64,000 nucleotides of DNA, from the NCBI GenBank assembly GCA_017302835.1, contig JAFLCC010000004.1:248001-312000 (forward strand), read 5' to 3'. The position numbers and the translations under genes are program-made. Shown here piece after piece: positions 23,865 through 31,251 of the stretch. Each line of letters opens with the position of its first letter. The stretch's first letter is position 1. The notes beneath the pieces were generated by a model. The model ran no database searches. It was not told the DNA's origin and worked only from the letters and a program-made list of their open reading frames with translations. The stretch is from Deltaproteobacteria bacterium. GTDB lineage: Bacteria; Bdellovibrionota; Bdellovibrionia; Bdellovibrionales; Bdellovibrionaceae.

Positions 23865-24155
23865 ATGCCTTTAGGAAAAAAAGAACGTGAGTTTCTGGAT
23901 AGTGAATTTGTAGTTGCAAAAAAGTATGGAAAATTGACCCCCGGTAAAGCACTAAAAATTTATCGTGAATTGCAAGGTTACACGCAGGCAGAGCTTGCGC
24001 AGAAATCTGGGCTTAAGCAGGCAACGATTTCTTCTTTGGAGCATGATCGTATCGTGATGGGCATTGACCGGGCTAAAATGCTTGGGCGGGCTCTTAAAGT
24101 CCACCCGGCGGTTCTTGCTTTTGCTGACTGGGATATGGATGCTGAGGCGGCCTAA
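23865..24155 (+). CDS. XRE-family HTH antitoxin (HigA-like)
   Basis: I choose the Met at 23865 (MPLGKKEREFLDSEF) because AGGAG lies seven bases upstream; the frame itself extends to 23844. The 96-residue protein has an intact helix-turn-helix, YTQAELAQKSGLKQATISSL (about 43-62), and a C-terminal tail LKVHPAVLAFADWD seen in antitoxins that pair with RelE/HigB toxins. Its toxin partner upstream is truncated, so it is an orphan antitoxin that might still regulate its own or other TA promoters. Confidence 0.75.
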   Translation: MPLGKKEREFLDSEFVVAKKYGKLTPGKALKIYRELQGYTQAELAQKSGLKQATISSLEHDRIVMGIDRAKMLGRALKVHPAVLAFADWDMDAEAA

Positions 24156-24295
24156 AAGACATTAGGTGCATAGGCTTTGATTTTTGGTGTAAACGTCGGA
24201 ATTAATTCAGCAAAAGTCTATTCAAGAAGGTTCCTGAAAACGGGAGCCTATAACGCCTAGTAAGTAGTTGTTTATCTACAGCCTCAAAATTTCAT
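24156..24295. other. Short gap downstream of the antitoxin gene
   Basis: No coding frame or clear hairpin terminator was recognised in this stretch between the antitoxin and the ParB-like fragment. Confidence 0.4.
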
Positions 24296-24466
24296 TTACC
24301 GGCCTGAAATTACTGCTGGAACAGCAGAGTCACCGGCTTGATCTAGTAAAAACATCCTGTGATGGCCATCGCCGATATGGTATGTTCCGTCAGGAAGAAA
24401 AGTAACTTTAACGGGATTATTTCGAGTATTAAAATTAAGCCGATTGCTTTTTTGACCGGAGCGGTA
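24296..24466 (-). pseudogene. Fragment of a ParB-like nuclease-fold protein
   Basis: A 56-codon open frame on the minus strand reads VKVTFLPDGTYHIGDGHHRM and then FLLDQAGDSAVPAVISGR before TAA. DGHHR preceded by a two-strand segment is the hallmark of the ParB/sulfiredoxin-fold domain. There is no ATG and an in-frame TAG lies immediately upstream (complement of 24467-24469), so this is a decayed remnant rather than a gene. It supports the view that this stretch is a degraded accessory region. Confidence 0.5.
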
Positions 24467-24479
24467 CTAAGCAAATAAA

Positions 24480-24502
24480 AGGGCCCCAGATTATGGAGCC
24501 CT
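24480..24502 (-). terminator. Minus-strand intrinsic terminator
   Basis: AGGGCCCC and GGAGCCCT form an 8-bp stem with one mismatch around AGATTAT; on the minus strand the hairpin is followed by TTTTATTT. It lies 30 bases beyond the stop of the in-frame extension of the exported protein at 24667-25017 and 165 bases beyond that protein's first (amber) stop. Confidence 0.65.
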
Positions 24503-24531
24503 ATTGATTTAGATTTTCTTAAAACCGAGGG

Positions 24532-24666
24532 TTAACAAATAGAATTCATGAGATCGACTAATTTCTGACAACCTTCACAGGCAATTCTATTATCAATATT
24601 TACAACTTCTCTATATCTATTTGCCCTATTCTTTTTATATCTATTGAGGCAGATCGGAGCGTTACT
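24532..24666 (-). other. 44-codon in-frame continuation after the amber stop of the exported protein
   Basis: After TAG (complement of 24667-24669) the same frame stays open for 44 codons and ends at TAA (complement of 24532-24534). The product would include CLNRYKKNRANRYREVVNID and IACEGCQKLVDLMNSIC, a protein-like mix with three more Cys in its last 15 residues. It has no start codon near its beginning. A terminator follows within 30 bases. Possibilities: amber readthrough, a recent nonsense mutation, or chance. Confidence 0.4.
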
Positions 24667-25017
24667 CTATCGTTGTTTTACGATCGATACACCGTTTTTA
24701 CCTAAAACTTCCACTGATGTGAAATCAAAAATCATATAACTTTCCTGACCACCAGATAAAGTATATACCTGAGTTTTGTTCCCAGGGGTGCCATAGACAG
24801 GTTTAACTGGAACTAACTTTTCGCATTTAGGACCCCGTCCTTGTTGCAACATAAATAGAACAATCCTTGTGTGCTCGCTGCCGGAAAAAATAGTTTTCTG
24901 AGTTAAAATCCTGTGCATAATCGCGTAGTCCGCGGGTGCGCAATTTACTGGCTTTACAGTCAATTCAGCCGATGCATAACTTGCAGTAACAAAAAGCATT
25001 GAAAAGAATAGTTTCAT
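24667..25017 (-). CDS. Small exported protein of unknown function
   Basis: The 116-residue product has a signal peptide (MKLFFSMLFVTASYASA) with cleavage near residue 17. The mature part has two Cys (VNCAPADYA and GPKCEKLVPV) and a run of beta strands (HTRIVLFMLQQG, TQVYTLSGGQESYMIFDF, SVEVLGKNGVSIV). A strong AAGGAG lies six bases before the ATG. I do not recognise the family. The open frame resumes after the TAG stop, as described in the neighbouring entry. It is transcribed divergently from the TetR gene. Confidence 0.65.
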   Translation of the reverse strand: MKLFFSMLFVTASYASAELTVKPVNCAPADYAIMHRILTQKTIFSGSEHTRIVLFMLQQGRGPKCEKLVPVKPVYGTPGNKTQVYTLSGGQESYMIFDFTSVEVLGKNGVSIVKQR

Positions 25018-25144
25018 AATGATCTCCTTTGTTGGGTAAATTTAAGGTCTAATATAACGGGTTCGAGACTAGTTTTAACGCATTGCATTTTAAAAGTCAA
25101 TAAAAAGTTAAGTTTTATAACAAATTAGTTATTATTAGTAATAT

Positions 25145-25732
25145 ATGAAAATAACTAAAGGCCTGAAAACAAAAGAAAAAATCATCGAAATAGCTACTAA
25201 ACATTTTTTTCAATTTGGCCTTTATGAGGTAACTTACCAAGGGATTGCTACCGAGGCTGGGCTCACACAACCAGCGATCTATAGACACTTTCAAAGCATG
25301 GATGATTTATTTTTAGCGGCCTGTCAGCACTGGGACGCTAAGGCAAGAGAAGTAGTGTACGAAGATTCTCGTAGTTTGGCACCAGCTACAACACAGCTCA
25401 AAAATTACGTAGAAAGGCATTTTACGTACACGGCGAAAAATCGTTCTCACGATAGCTTGGTTTTTGGACTTTACTATTATTCGATTCGTTCAAAAAAAAT
25501 GTTTGCTTACTATAGTGAGCTACGTTCTTCGGCCGTCAAGAACTTGGAAGTGATATTAAAGTTTGGGAACATTGATGGTAGCTGGAAGGTTCGTGATACT
25601 GCATCAGTTGCGGAAACAACGCATAGCCTAATTGCCGGAGAAATTTTCAAATTTCTAATACAGCCAATGGAAGAAAGCGTGACTAAACGATCGGCCCGGG
25701 TCTTATCGGCGATAAAAAAAATAATACGTTAG
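25145..25732 (+). CDS. TetR/AcrR-family transcriptional regulator
   Basis: The 195-residue protein has the TetR N-terminal HTH: KEKIIEIATKHFFQFGLYEV then YQGIATEAGLTQPAIYRHFQ (about 27-46), ending in the YRHF signature of the recognition helix. The C-terminal ligand domain is divergent. It faces an exported-protein gene across 127 bp, so it may control that divergent promoter. It ends one base before the convergent secreted-protein gene. Confidence 0.88.
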   Translation: MKITKGLKTKEKIIEIATKHFFQFGLYEVTYQGIATEAGLTQPAIYRHFQSMDDLFLAACQHWDAKAREVVYEDSRSLAPATTQLKNYVERHFTYTAKNRSHDSLVFGLYYYSIRSKKMFAYYSELRSSAVKNLEVILKFGNIDGSWKVRDTASVAETTHSLIAGEIFKFLIQPMEESVTKRSARVLSAIKKIIR

Positions 25733-26653
25733 TTATTTTGATTTTTTTATTATGCGCTCTACTTTTGCGCGCATAGTTTTTATATCCGATATTAAAATAT
25801 AGTTGGGCTCTTCGAGCCGCGGAATAAACAGCTCGGGTGCCAGCACTTGAGCACCGAAATTCTTTATCGTAGAATCGCGACGGTCTTCATTAAAAACGTC
25901 GAAAACAAAAATGATTTTGGAGGCTCCTTGGAGTATCCCCTCGTCTAAGAAATATTTGTAAAACCACTTCCAAAGCTCAACCTTCGCCGCTGCGTAGTCG
26001 CGAGGACTCAGGTCGCCGTCGATAAAGTATTTTCCAACCTCAAATATGCGATATCCTTGGCGACGGAATTCATCCAGTATGGGAGTTTGAACTCCTCGAT
26101 AGTCTAATATATGCTCGGCGGGCACAAAGTAGTCCGGGGTCGAGTTCCCTTTGTTTTGGCTTAGACCATTTCCCGAACCGTCAATCACGCGCAAGTGGGC
26201 GCGACGAAGCCCGTTTGGGGTACGAATGTTCAGCAGCGCGTAGGACATTCGACCTTCTACGGAATATTTCTCCATCCATTTTTCATCAAGTTTTTTGGTA
26301 ATTTCCAATTCTCGCGAGTCGGCCGCATCGCCATAACCTTTATGGGTTGCGTTTTGGCCACTTCTCGGACCCACATATTTAAAATCTAAACCCATTGAAT
26401 TTGCGAGCATGCGCGAAAAACCGTCGCCAGACTCGTCCGCAAGCATAACTCGAGATTCGTTCGTAACATCACCGATTTCAATTATTCTTGCAGACTTAGA
26501 AAGGGCGACGCTGGCTTTAATGTTAATCGTCGAAACAGGTGAGTAAAACTCAATACACCAATTAATGGTGCCGGCTGCCCAAACATTTGACAGCGGCAAG
26601 GCCAACAGGAAAGCTAAATTAAAACTTGTGAGAACCTTCAGTAGACCCTTCAT
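25733..26653 (-). CDS. Exported protein of unknown function
   Basis: The 306-residue product carries a signal peptide (VLTSFNLAFLLALPLSNVWA, cleavage near residue 26). The mature part has repeated charged/aromatic segments with LRRAHLRVIDGSGNG, DYFVPAEHILDYRG and ELWKWFYKYFLDEG, ending in a basic helix (MRAKVERIIKKSK). Some of this recalls GNAT-fold autoinducer-synthase-like proteins, but a secreted GNAT would be odd and I cannot support it. No catalytic motif identified. It looks less AT-rich than its neighbours. Confidence 0.6.
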   Translation of the reverse strand: MKGLLKVLTSFNLAFLLALPLSNVWAAGTINWCIEFYSPVSTINIKASVALSKSARIIEIGDVTNESRVMLADESGDGFSRMLANSMGLDFKYVGPRSGQNATHKGYGDAADSRELEITKKLDEKWMEKYSVEGRMSYALLNIRTPNGLRRAHLRVIDGSGNGLSQNKGNSTPDYFVPAEHILDYRGVQTPILDEFRRQGYRIFEVGKYFIDGDLSPRDYAAAKVELWKWFYKYFLDEGILQGASKIIFVFDVFNEDRRDSTIKNFGAQVLAPELFIPRLEEPNYILISDIKTMRAKVERIIKKSK

Positions 26654-26777
26654 TCAGGGTAAATTCAGCAAACTACAGGCCATTTTAGAGGAACAATACG
26701 GCGGGTTTGAAACGCGTCTCAAAATGATACAAAACCAAAGGTATTTTTCTAACAGGTTGTAATACTTGATTTGCATA

Positions 26778-26948
26778 TTACTTGCTGGCTTTCTTTGTTA
26801 GTTGTCGCGCAAAGGGAGCAAGATTCGGAAGTCCCTCTGCCGATTTTTCTAATGCGGCCTTCCGAACTGAAGCATAGATTCTATCGGCGGCAACGGTTCC
26901 ACCAAATAATGTCGCGATTAAAATAGCAGTGCTAATCAGATCATTCAT
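26778..26948 (-). CDS. Small single-pass membrane protein
   Basis: The start at 26948 (MNDLISTAILIATLFGG) is preferred because AAAGGA lies seven bases upstream; the frame extends to 26981 without a site. The 56-residue product has one hydrophobic helix (ISTAILIATLFGGTVAA) followed by a basic tail rich in Ala, Leu and Lys. It lies 14 bp downstream of the recombinase-like gene and is probably co-transcribed. Function unknown. Confidence 0.5.
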   Translation of the reverse strand: MNDLISTAILIATLFGGTVAADRIYASVRKAALEKSAEGLPNLAPFARQLTKKASK

Positions 26949-26962
26949 AGAGTAATCCTTTG

Positions 26963-27544
26963 TTAAAGTTTGTCTTTCCATCGTTTAAAAATATTAAAAA
27001 TCGTTTTACTGTCCCATTTCACTTTCCCGGTGCGAGTTTTTAATCCACGTCGGACAAGCTCTCTGGCGACTTCACTGTGATTGCGACCTTCACGCTGGAT
27101 CAATTCAATGACGAGACGGCAAATTTTCATTTCCATTCGGTTGGGAAGTAGTTTCCCATCCCGAACCTGGAAACCATAGGGTGGGGTAGTGTAGCGGTAG
27201 TTTTCAGGATTTGTTGAGACAGGCTTTACGGCGTCAATATCAATCCCAAGGTCGCGAAGTCGAGACCTGATGGCAAATCTTGAAACCTTAAATTTGGATG
27301 CGATTTGATTGAGGGAAAGCTTCTCTTCTAGGTAAAGTCTGCCAATTTCTTCTGAATTCAGAAGCTTGGCGGAGAGACAAACCTGAATGAAATCAACGAA
27401 GTACGCATAGTTCGTACCGTATTCGGGTTGGTGCACCAATCTTGATACGGGACGAACTCCCGACAGGTTGCTTCGAGCTATTGAATTTACCCATTGACGA
27501 AATCTGGCACTATCAAAGATGATGAATTCATGACCAGTAGACAT
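26963..27544 (-). CDS. Recombinase-like protein without a catalytic domain
   Basis: Of 193 residues, about 70-105 contain a Hin-like helix-turn-helix (LSLNQIASKFKVSRFAIRSR). Residues about 120-190 (PPYGFQVRDGKLLPNRMEMK, ICRLVIELIQREGRNHSEVA, RELVRRGLKTRTG, WDSKTIFNIFKRW) match the 'Recombinase' domain (PF07508) of large serine recombinases. The N-terminal resolvase domain with its catalytic Ser is absent; residues 1-65 are unrelated as far as I can see. It may be a DNA-binding remnant or a regulator derived from a recombinase. Its start region overlaps the divergent membrane-protein gene. Confidence 0.6.
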   Translation of the reverse strand: MSTGHEFIIFDSARFRQWVNSIARSNLSGVRPVSRLVHQPEYGTNYAYFVDFIQVCLSAKLLNSEEIGRLYLEEKLSLNQIASKFKVSRFAIRSRLRDLGIDIDAVKPVSTNPENYRYTTPPYGFQVRDGKLLPNRMEMKICRLVIELIQREGRNHSEVARELVRRGLKTRTGKVKWDSKTIFNIFKRWKDKL

Positions 27545-27982
27545 AACTTACTCACATATAGTCTATTTATTATAAAATCAGTTAGCGCAGCCACGGTTGT
27601 TATGTTTTCGTGTATGGCAATGGGCGAGCTCTTTTTTGATAAAAATTTATTCAGCGGTTTTCTGCAAAGACCCTCTTTGTGGCCATTAATTTTCATTGAG
27701 ACTTGTGTAGCTGCGGTGCCTATGACAGTGTTAGGGGCTCTTTTTCTGTACCGTTTTCGCCTAGCAATTAAAGAAAAATTTGTAATGGTGTCTGTCACAA
27801 CTTGGCTTTCGCTGAGTGCCCTTCTGGTTGGTTTATACGCCCATTTCTATTGGACTCGGGAATGGCATCTGACTTCTATGGCTCCTGGGCTCTTTTTCGG
27901 CTGGATTTTACCTGGAAGTCTAACGTTAATTTGCTTTGTTAAATTCTCATTGAATCTTCGACAAGAACCAAGCGCTTTATAG
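27530..27982 (+). CDS. Four-helix integral membrane protein
   Basis: The frame is open from 27494, but the Met at 27530 gives a membrane protein starting MTSRHNLLTYSLF. Four transmembrane helices are clear: IIKSVSAATVVMFSCMAMG, LWPLIFIETCVAAVPMTVLG, FVMVSVTTWLSLSALLVGLY and LFFGWILPGSLTLICFVKF. No family recognised. It overlaps the 5' end of the opposite-strand recombinase-like gene by 15 bp, so one of the two starts may be wrong. Confidence 0.5.
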   Translation: MTSRHNLLTYSLFIIKSVSAATVVMFSCMAMGELFFDKNLFSGFLQRPSLWPLIFIETCVAAVPMTVLGALFLYRFRLAIKEKFVMVSVTTWLSLSALLVGLYAHFYWTREWHLTSMAPGLFFGWILPGSLTLICFVKFSLNLRQEPSAL

Positions 27983-28300
27983 GCACTACTTTCCCGATCA
28001 AAACCCTAACTTAAATGCATTGAATAGCTCTGCTATCACGATAGACTTATAGTCGAATACACCCTCATTTTCGAAAGGTCCAATTCCTGTAATTTAAAAG
28101 TCTTACGTCACCTATGCCCGATCCGCACGTTACAGGGTAAAAATCGGCCTTGGGGATCAGGCAAGTGCGCCTGAAGATACTCAATGATTTGTCCTTCAGG
28201 ACTCTTTAGTATGAGTCGTTACTAATGAATAAAGCCTATCGACTTATTTATCATGTGATCCAATACCGGTTTCACATTGAATAACTGGAGGTTCATAAAC
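27983..28300. other. Gap of about 320 bp upstream of the truncated antitoxin
   Basis: No gene recognised. CCTGAAG and CTTCAGG (near 28170-28205) form a 7-bp inverted repeat. A short frame just before the antitoxin (ATG at about 28225) encodes only 19 residues and may be debris of a toxin gene. GGAGG ahead of 28301 is the ribosome-binding site for the next gene. Confidence 0.4.
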
Positions 28301-28522
28301 ATGATTACGAAATCTTATTTTGAAAAATTAGAAAAAATGTACGGCCCTTTAACCTTTGGTGGACTTTTTAAAGCATGGAGAGAAGGCGAAGAACTTACTC
28401 AAACTGCCTTTGCCAAAAAACTTGGACTGCCTGAAATTGGATTAATTCAATTAGCCCTTCGAGACTCTCTGGTTAAAGAGGGTTTTCACTACGAAGTTAA
28501 GTTGGAATCAGCCTTAGTGTAG
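28301..28522 (+). CDS. Truncated XRE antitoxin-like protein with deleted HTH core
   Basis: GGAGG nine bases upstream supports a start at 28301 (MITKSYFEKLEKMYG), giving 73 residues. The N-terminal part ends LTQTAFAKKLGLPE, the first half of an HTH, and then passes directly into IGLIQLALRDSLVKEGFHYE, which resembles the C-terminal tail of XRE antitoxins (typically separated by about 30 residues containing the recognition helix). An in-frame internal deletion is the simplest reading. No toxin partner is intact nearby. Confidence 0.5.
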   Translation: MITKSYFEKLEKMYGPLTFGGLFKAWREGEELTQTAFAKKLGLPEIGLIQLALRDSLVKEGFHYEVKLESALV

Positions 28523-28524
28523 CA

Positions 28525-29856
28525 CTATTGACTTGCTGGTTGTAAATGCTTGACTTTGATGATCACTCGACGATTAGCGGCTCGGCCTTGAAAATTAGTA
28601 TTCGGTGCCACGGGTTGCGATTCTCCAAATCCTTTGGCTTCGATCGGATAATATTTCTTTTGTTTTGCCAAATAATCCCCCAGCCTTTTCTTCAGGTATT
28701 CGGCTCGATCTTGACTGAGCTTCATGTTGTAATTATCATCCCCCAAACTATCAGTGTGGCCCTCGATCGTAATATTTTGTACCGAAGTCATTTCGGCGAC
28801 TTGTTGGCTCACTTCATCCAGTATCACTTCAGAACTTTGAGTTAAAGAAGTAGAATCAAATTCGAAAGACATATTAGCTAAGTTAAAGCTTTTTTGGTTG
28901 TCCTGATTGAGCTCTATTTTTTGCGGGGAAGTAACACCAAAAGAATAATTAATTCCCACATAAACTCTCAGGTCAGGTGTGCCGAAACCTTTTAAAACCT
29001 CACGCCCCAAACCTGTGTGCAAGGCTATTTTATGTGTCCATTGATGCTTGATGCCGATCAAGACCTCGAGGGCTTTATCCTTGCGGTCTTGAAATTCTAT
29101 CTGATCAGGAAAGGACTGGGATGCTTGGCTTCCAAAAAGCTCTGCAATTAAATTGGAGTCCCAATTTTCTTTGAAGTAGCTTAATCCAAAAGAATAAATA
29201 TACTGATTGGGGACCCGACTGACAAAAGAATTACTCGCAGTCGCCGTACCTATTTGGCGCCAACGATGACCAAAGTTAAAGGCAAAATTAAATTTTCCAA
29301 GGGATCGGTCAAAGAAAAATTCTAAATTAGTAGTCGGTCCACTTCCTTGTCCAGCATAGGGATTGTTTTCAATGCGATTCATATTAAACGAAAGCATCCA
29401 AGCAAATCCCCACTCGGCCCATTGATAATTTCCATTTTTAATTCCAAGTCGAGTTTCAGTAAAACCAGGGTCTTTAAAAAACACACACGATTGACAACCT
29501 TGATTTTCCTTACTCAATAAGTAAGGTGAATGAAGGTCCAATTCCCATCCAGAGCCAATTCCCATACCCGCATTCAAATCCAAAGAATAAATTCGATCAC
29601 GGCTATTAAATAGTGTTTGCGATTGGGCCTCTTGCAAATACGATAAAGTATTAGAAGCTCCGTTAGCAAAGAGACCCAAATTAATAGTTTGCGGGCTTAA
29701 TACTTGGCTCGATTGCACTGTAACAAATGATAACCCGTTAGCAGAAGGATTAAAAGTTTGAGCATCAGTGCCCAACACATTGGCCTTTACTTGAATCAAA
29801 TATAAAAATAATACCACAGGTAAAATCAAACCCAGCCTGACGTTCAGATACTTCAT
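28525..29856 (-). CDS. OmpA-family outer-membrane protein with N-terminal barrel
   Basis: I place the start at 29856 (MKYLNVRLGLILPVVL), with AAGGAA six bases upstream; the longer frame begins at 29880. A signal peptide is followed by about 290 residues of amphipathic strands (SGWELDLHSPYLLS, FNFAFNFGHRWRQIG, YIYSFGLSYFKENW), then an OmpA-like peptidoglycan-binding domain: NITIEGHTDSLGDDNYNMKL, SQDRAEYLKKRL and GRAANRRVIIKV. The last domain anchors the barrel to the cell wall. Three 12-bp repeats lie just upstream, on the far side of its start. Confidence 0.85.
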   Translation of the reverse strand: MKYLNVRLGLILPVVLFLYLIQVKANVLGTDAQTFNPSANGLSFVTVQSSQVLSPQTINLGLFANGASNTLSYLQEAQSQTLFNSRDRIYSLDLNAGMGIGSGWELDLHSPYLLSKENQGCQSCVFFKDPGFTETRLGIKNGNYQWAEWGFAWMLSFNMNRIENNPYAGQGSGPTTNLEFFFDRSLGKFNFAFNFGHRWRQIGTATASNSFVSRVPNQYIYSFGLSYFKENWDSNLIAELFGSQASQSFPDQIEFQDRKDKALEVLIGIKHQWTHKIALHTGLGREVLKGFGTPDLRVYVGINYSFGVTSPQKIELNQDNQKSFNLANMSFEFDSTSLTQSSEVILDEVSQQVAEMTSVQNITIEGHTDSLGDDNYNMKLSQDRAEYLKKRLGDYLAKQKKYYPIEAKGFGESQPVAPNTNFQGRAANRRVIIKVKHLQPASQ

Positions 29857-29946
29857 ACCGCATTCCTTGCTTTTTTTCATATTATTCTTTAATAATTCAA
29901 AAGGGACAACAAATTTGATTTCCCTTTAGCAATTAATAGATTCAAC

Positions 29947-29982
29947 TTATAGTTTCAATTATAGTTTTAATTATAGATTTAA
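29947..29982. repeat. Three 12-bp direct repeats in a divergent promoter region
   Basis: TTATAGTTTCAA, TTATAGTTTTAA and TTATAGATTTAA lie head to tail between the OmpA-family gene and the haem lipoprotein gene. Such phased repeats can be regulator sites; AT-rich drift is the alternative. Confidence 0.45.
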
Positions 29983-30023
29983 CTAAATATGATTAGGATG
30001 TAATTACATAATTAGGAGATTTT

Positions 30024-31226
30024 ATGAATATAAAGTGGATAAGTATCCTTTACATTTCCTTAATGGCTTGTTTTGGATTGCTTTCTTGCCGAAGCAATTC
30101 TAAGAATTCTAACCAACAAGTTCAAATGCTCGTTAGTGATAAATCCACTATTCAATCGCCAATGGTGCAAATGAAAATTTTTTCTGAACTAATGGGTGAG
30201 CTTATCCCCTACTATGGTGCAGATGTGGATATAAGCCCAACTAAAACGTCCCATTTGCAAGCCACCTTGGGCCGTTTCAAAACAACTTCCTTTCACGCCA
30301 ATCAAGGAATTGGCAGACTAGGACCTTTATATGAAAGTGCCACTAAATATTTGGTCAAAGAAACAAACCAAGCGCTTTGGTATTTAGAGCAAAATCGTCC
30401 TAAGCTGGCCATTGAGATCAGCAAAAAAATGGTCGGAGCCTGCATCACTTGCCACACACAATCATCCTCATACAGTCGTCAATGGCCAGATCCATGGAAC
30501 CTTAATAACAAAATCTCTAATAAAGATAAGGCTAATTATTATCTGGCAACTCGCCAATATGACAATGCCTTGGATTCCTATAATACCGTTTTAACAGAAC
30601 ATCGCAAAGGCGAACTACCAGTGGCTCAGTGGTACGAATCCACCACCCGTTCTTTGGCTGTTGCCATCAGAGTAAAAAAAAATCCAAGTCTGGCCTTAGA
30701 AGTGGTTTCTTCATTGTTTGATGCCAAAAGTGTTCCTGACCATTTAGCCCAGGGCTGCAGGCTGTGGCAAAGATCACTAAAAAAATGGCGAACAGAAATA
30801 AAACAGCATAAAGATTTGAAAACAAAAAATCCAAAGATTCTTATAAATGAAATCGAGCAGTGGTTAGCTCGAATGGAGAGCGAAAACAAGGCTAAACAAT
30901 ATTATCTAATCGATCGTTTAAGAATTTCAGAAGCGCTCAATAATTTGATGTTGCAGTCGGATATACAAAATAAACATTTGGCTCAAGCTTATTTATTAGC
31001 TGGAATAAATTCAAAATATCTAGAGGACGTAGATCTTACAAGCCCTTCACTGTTTTATTATCAGGCTTGTATTCGTACCCTGCCAAAAAGTGACCTAGCC
31101 GCACGTTGTTTTGAAAATTATGAAAAAACAGTCCAGCTTTTACAAGCTGAACTGCCAAAAAATCAAGGCACCGTAAAAAGCGAAACCTTATCAGAACAAG
31201 ACGAATTGCGTGGACTAGCATTATAG
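30024..31226 (+). CDS. Lipoprotein with a c-type haem-binding motif
   Basis: The 400-residue product has a lipoprotein signal with lipobox LLSC (Cys22). CITCH at residues 140-144 is a CxxCH haem-c attachment motif. Only one such motif is visible. The C-terminal half is helical (TPR-like, for example YYLATRQYDNALDSYNTVLT). It resembles exported cytochromes of predatory bacteria in style, but I cannot assign an electron partner. AGGAG precedes the ATG by five bases. It is convergent with the VWA lipoprotein gene. Confidence 0.7.
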   Translation: MNIKWISILYISLMACFGLLSCRSNSKNSNQQVQMLVSDKSTIQSPMVQMKIFSELMGELIPYYGADVDISPTKTSHLQATLGRFKTTSFHANQGIGRLGPLYESATKYLVKETNQALWYLEQNRPKLAIEISKKMVGACITCHTQSSSYSRQWPDPWNLNNKISNKDKANYYLATRQYDNALDSYNTVLTEHRKGELPVAQWYESTTRSLAVAIRVKKNPSLALEVVSSLFDAKSVPDHLAQGCRLWQRSLKKWRTEIKQHKDLKTKNPKILINEIEQWLARMESENKAKQYYLIDRLRISEALNNLMLQSDIQNKHLAQAYLLAGINSKYLEDVDLTSPSLFYYQACIRTLPKSDLAARCFENYEKTVQLLQAELPKNQGTVKSETLSEQDELRGLAL

Positions 31227-31251
31227 GATTACCAACGATAGATCACTGAGT

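Noticed and set aside
27487-27798. 103-residue minus-strand frame
   Set aside because: It is antisense to the four-helix membrane protein and has no recognised motif.
23515-28522. Intact integrative element with tRNA att sites
   Set aside because: No direct repeat of the tRNA 3' end was found by eye downstream and no integrase is present; only decay signs remain.
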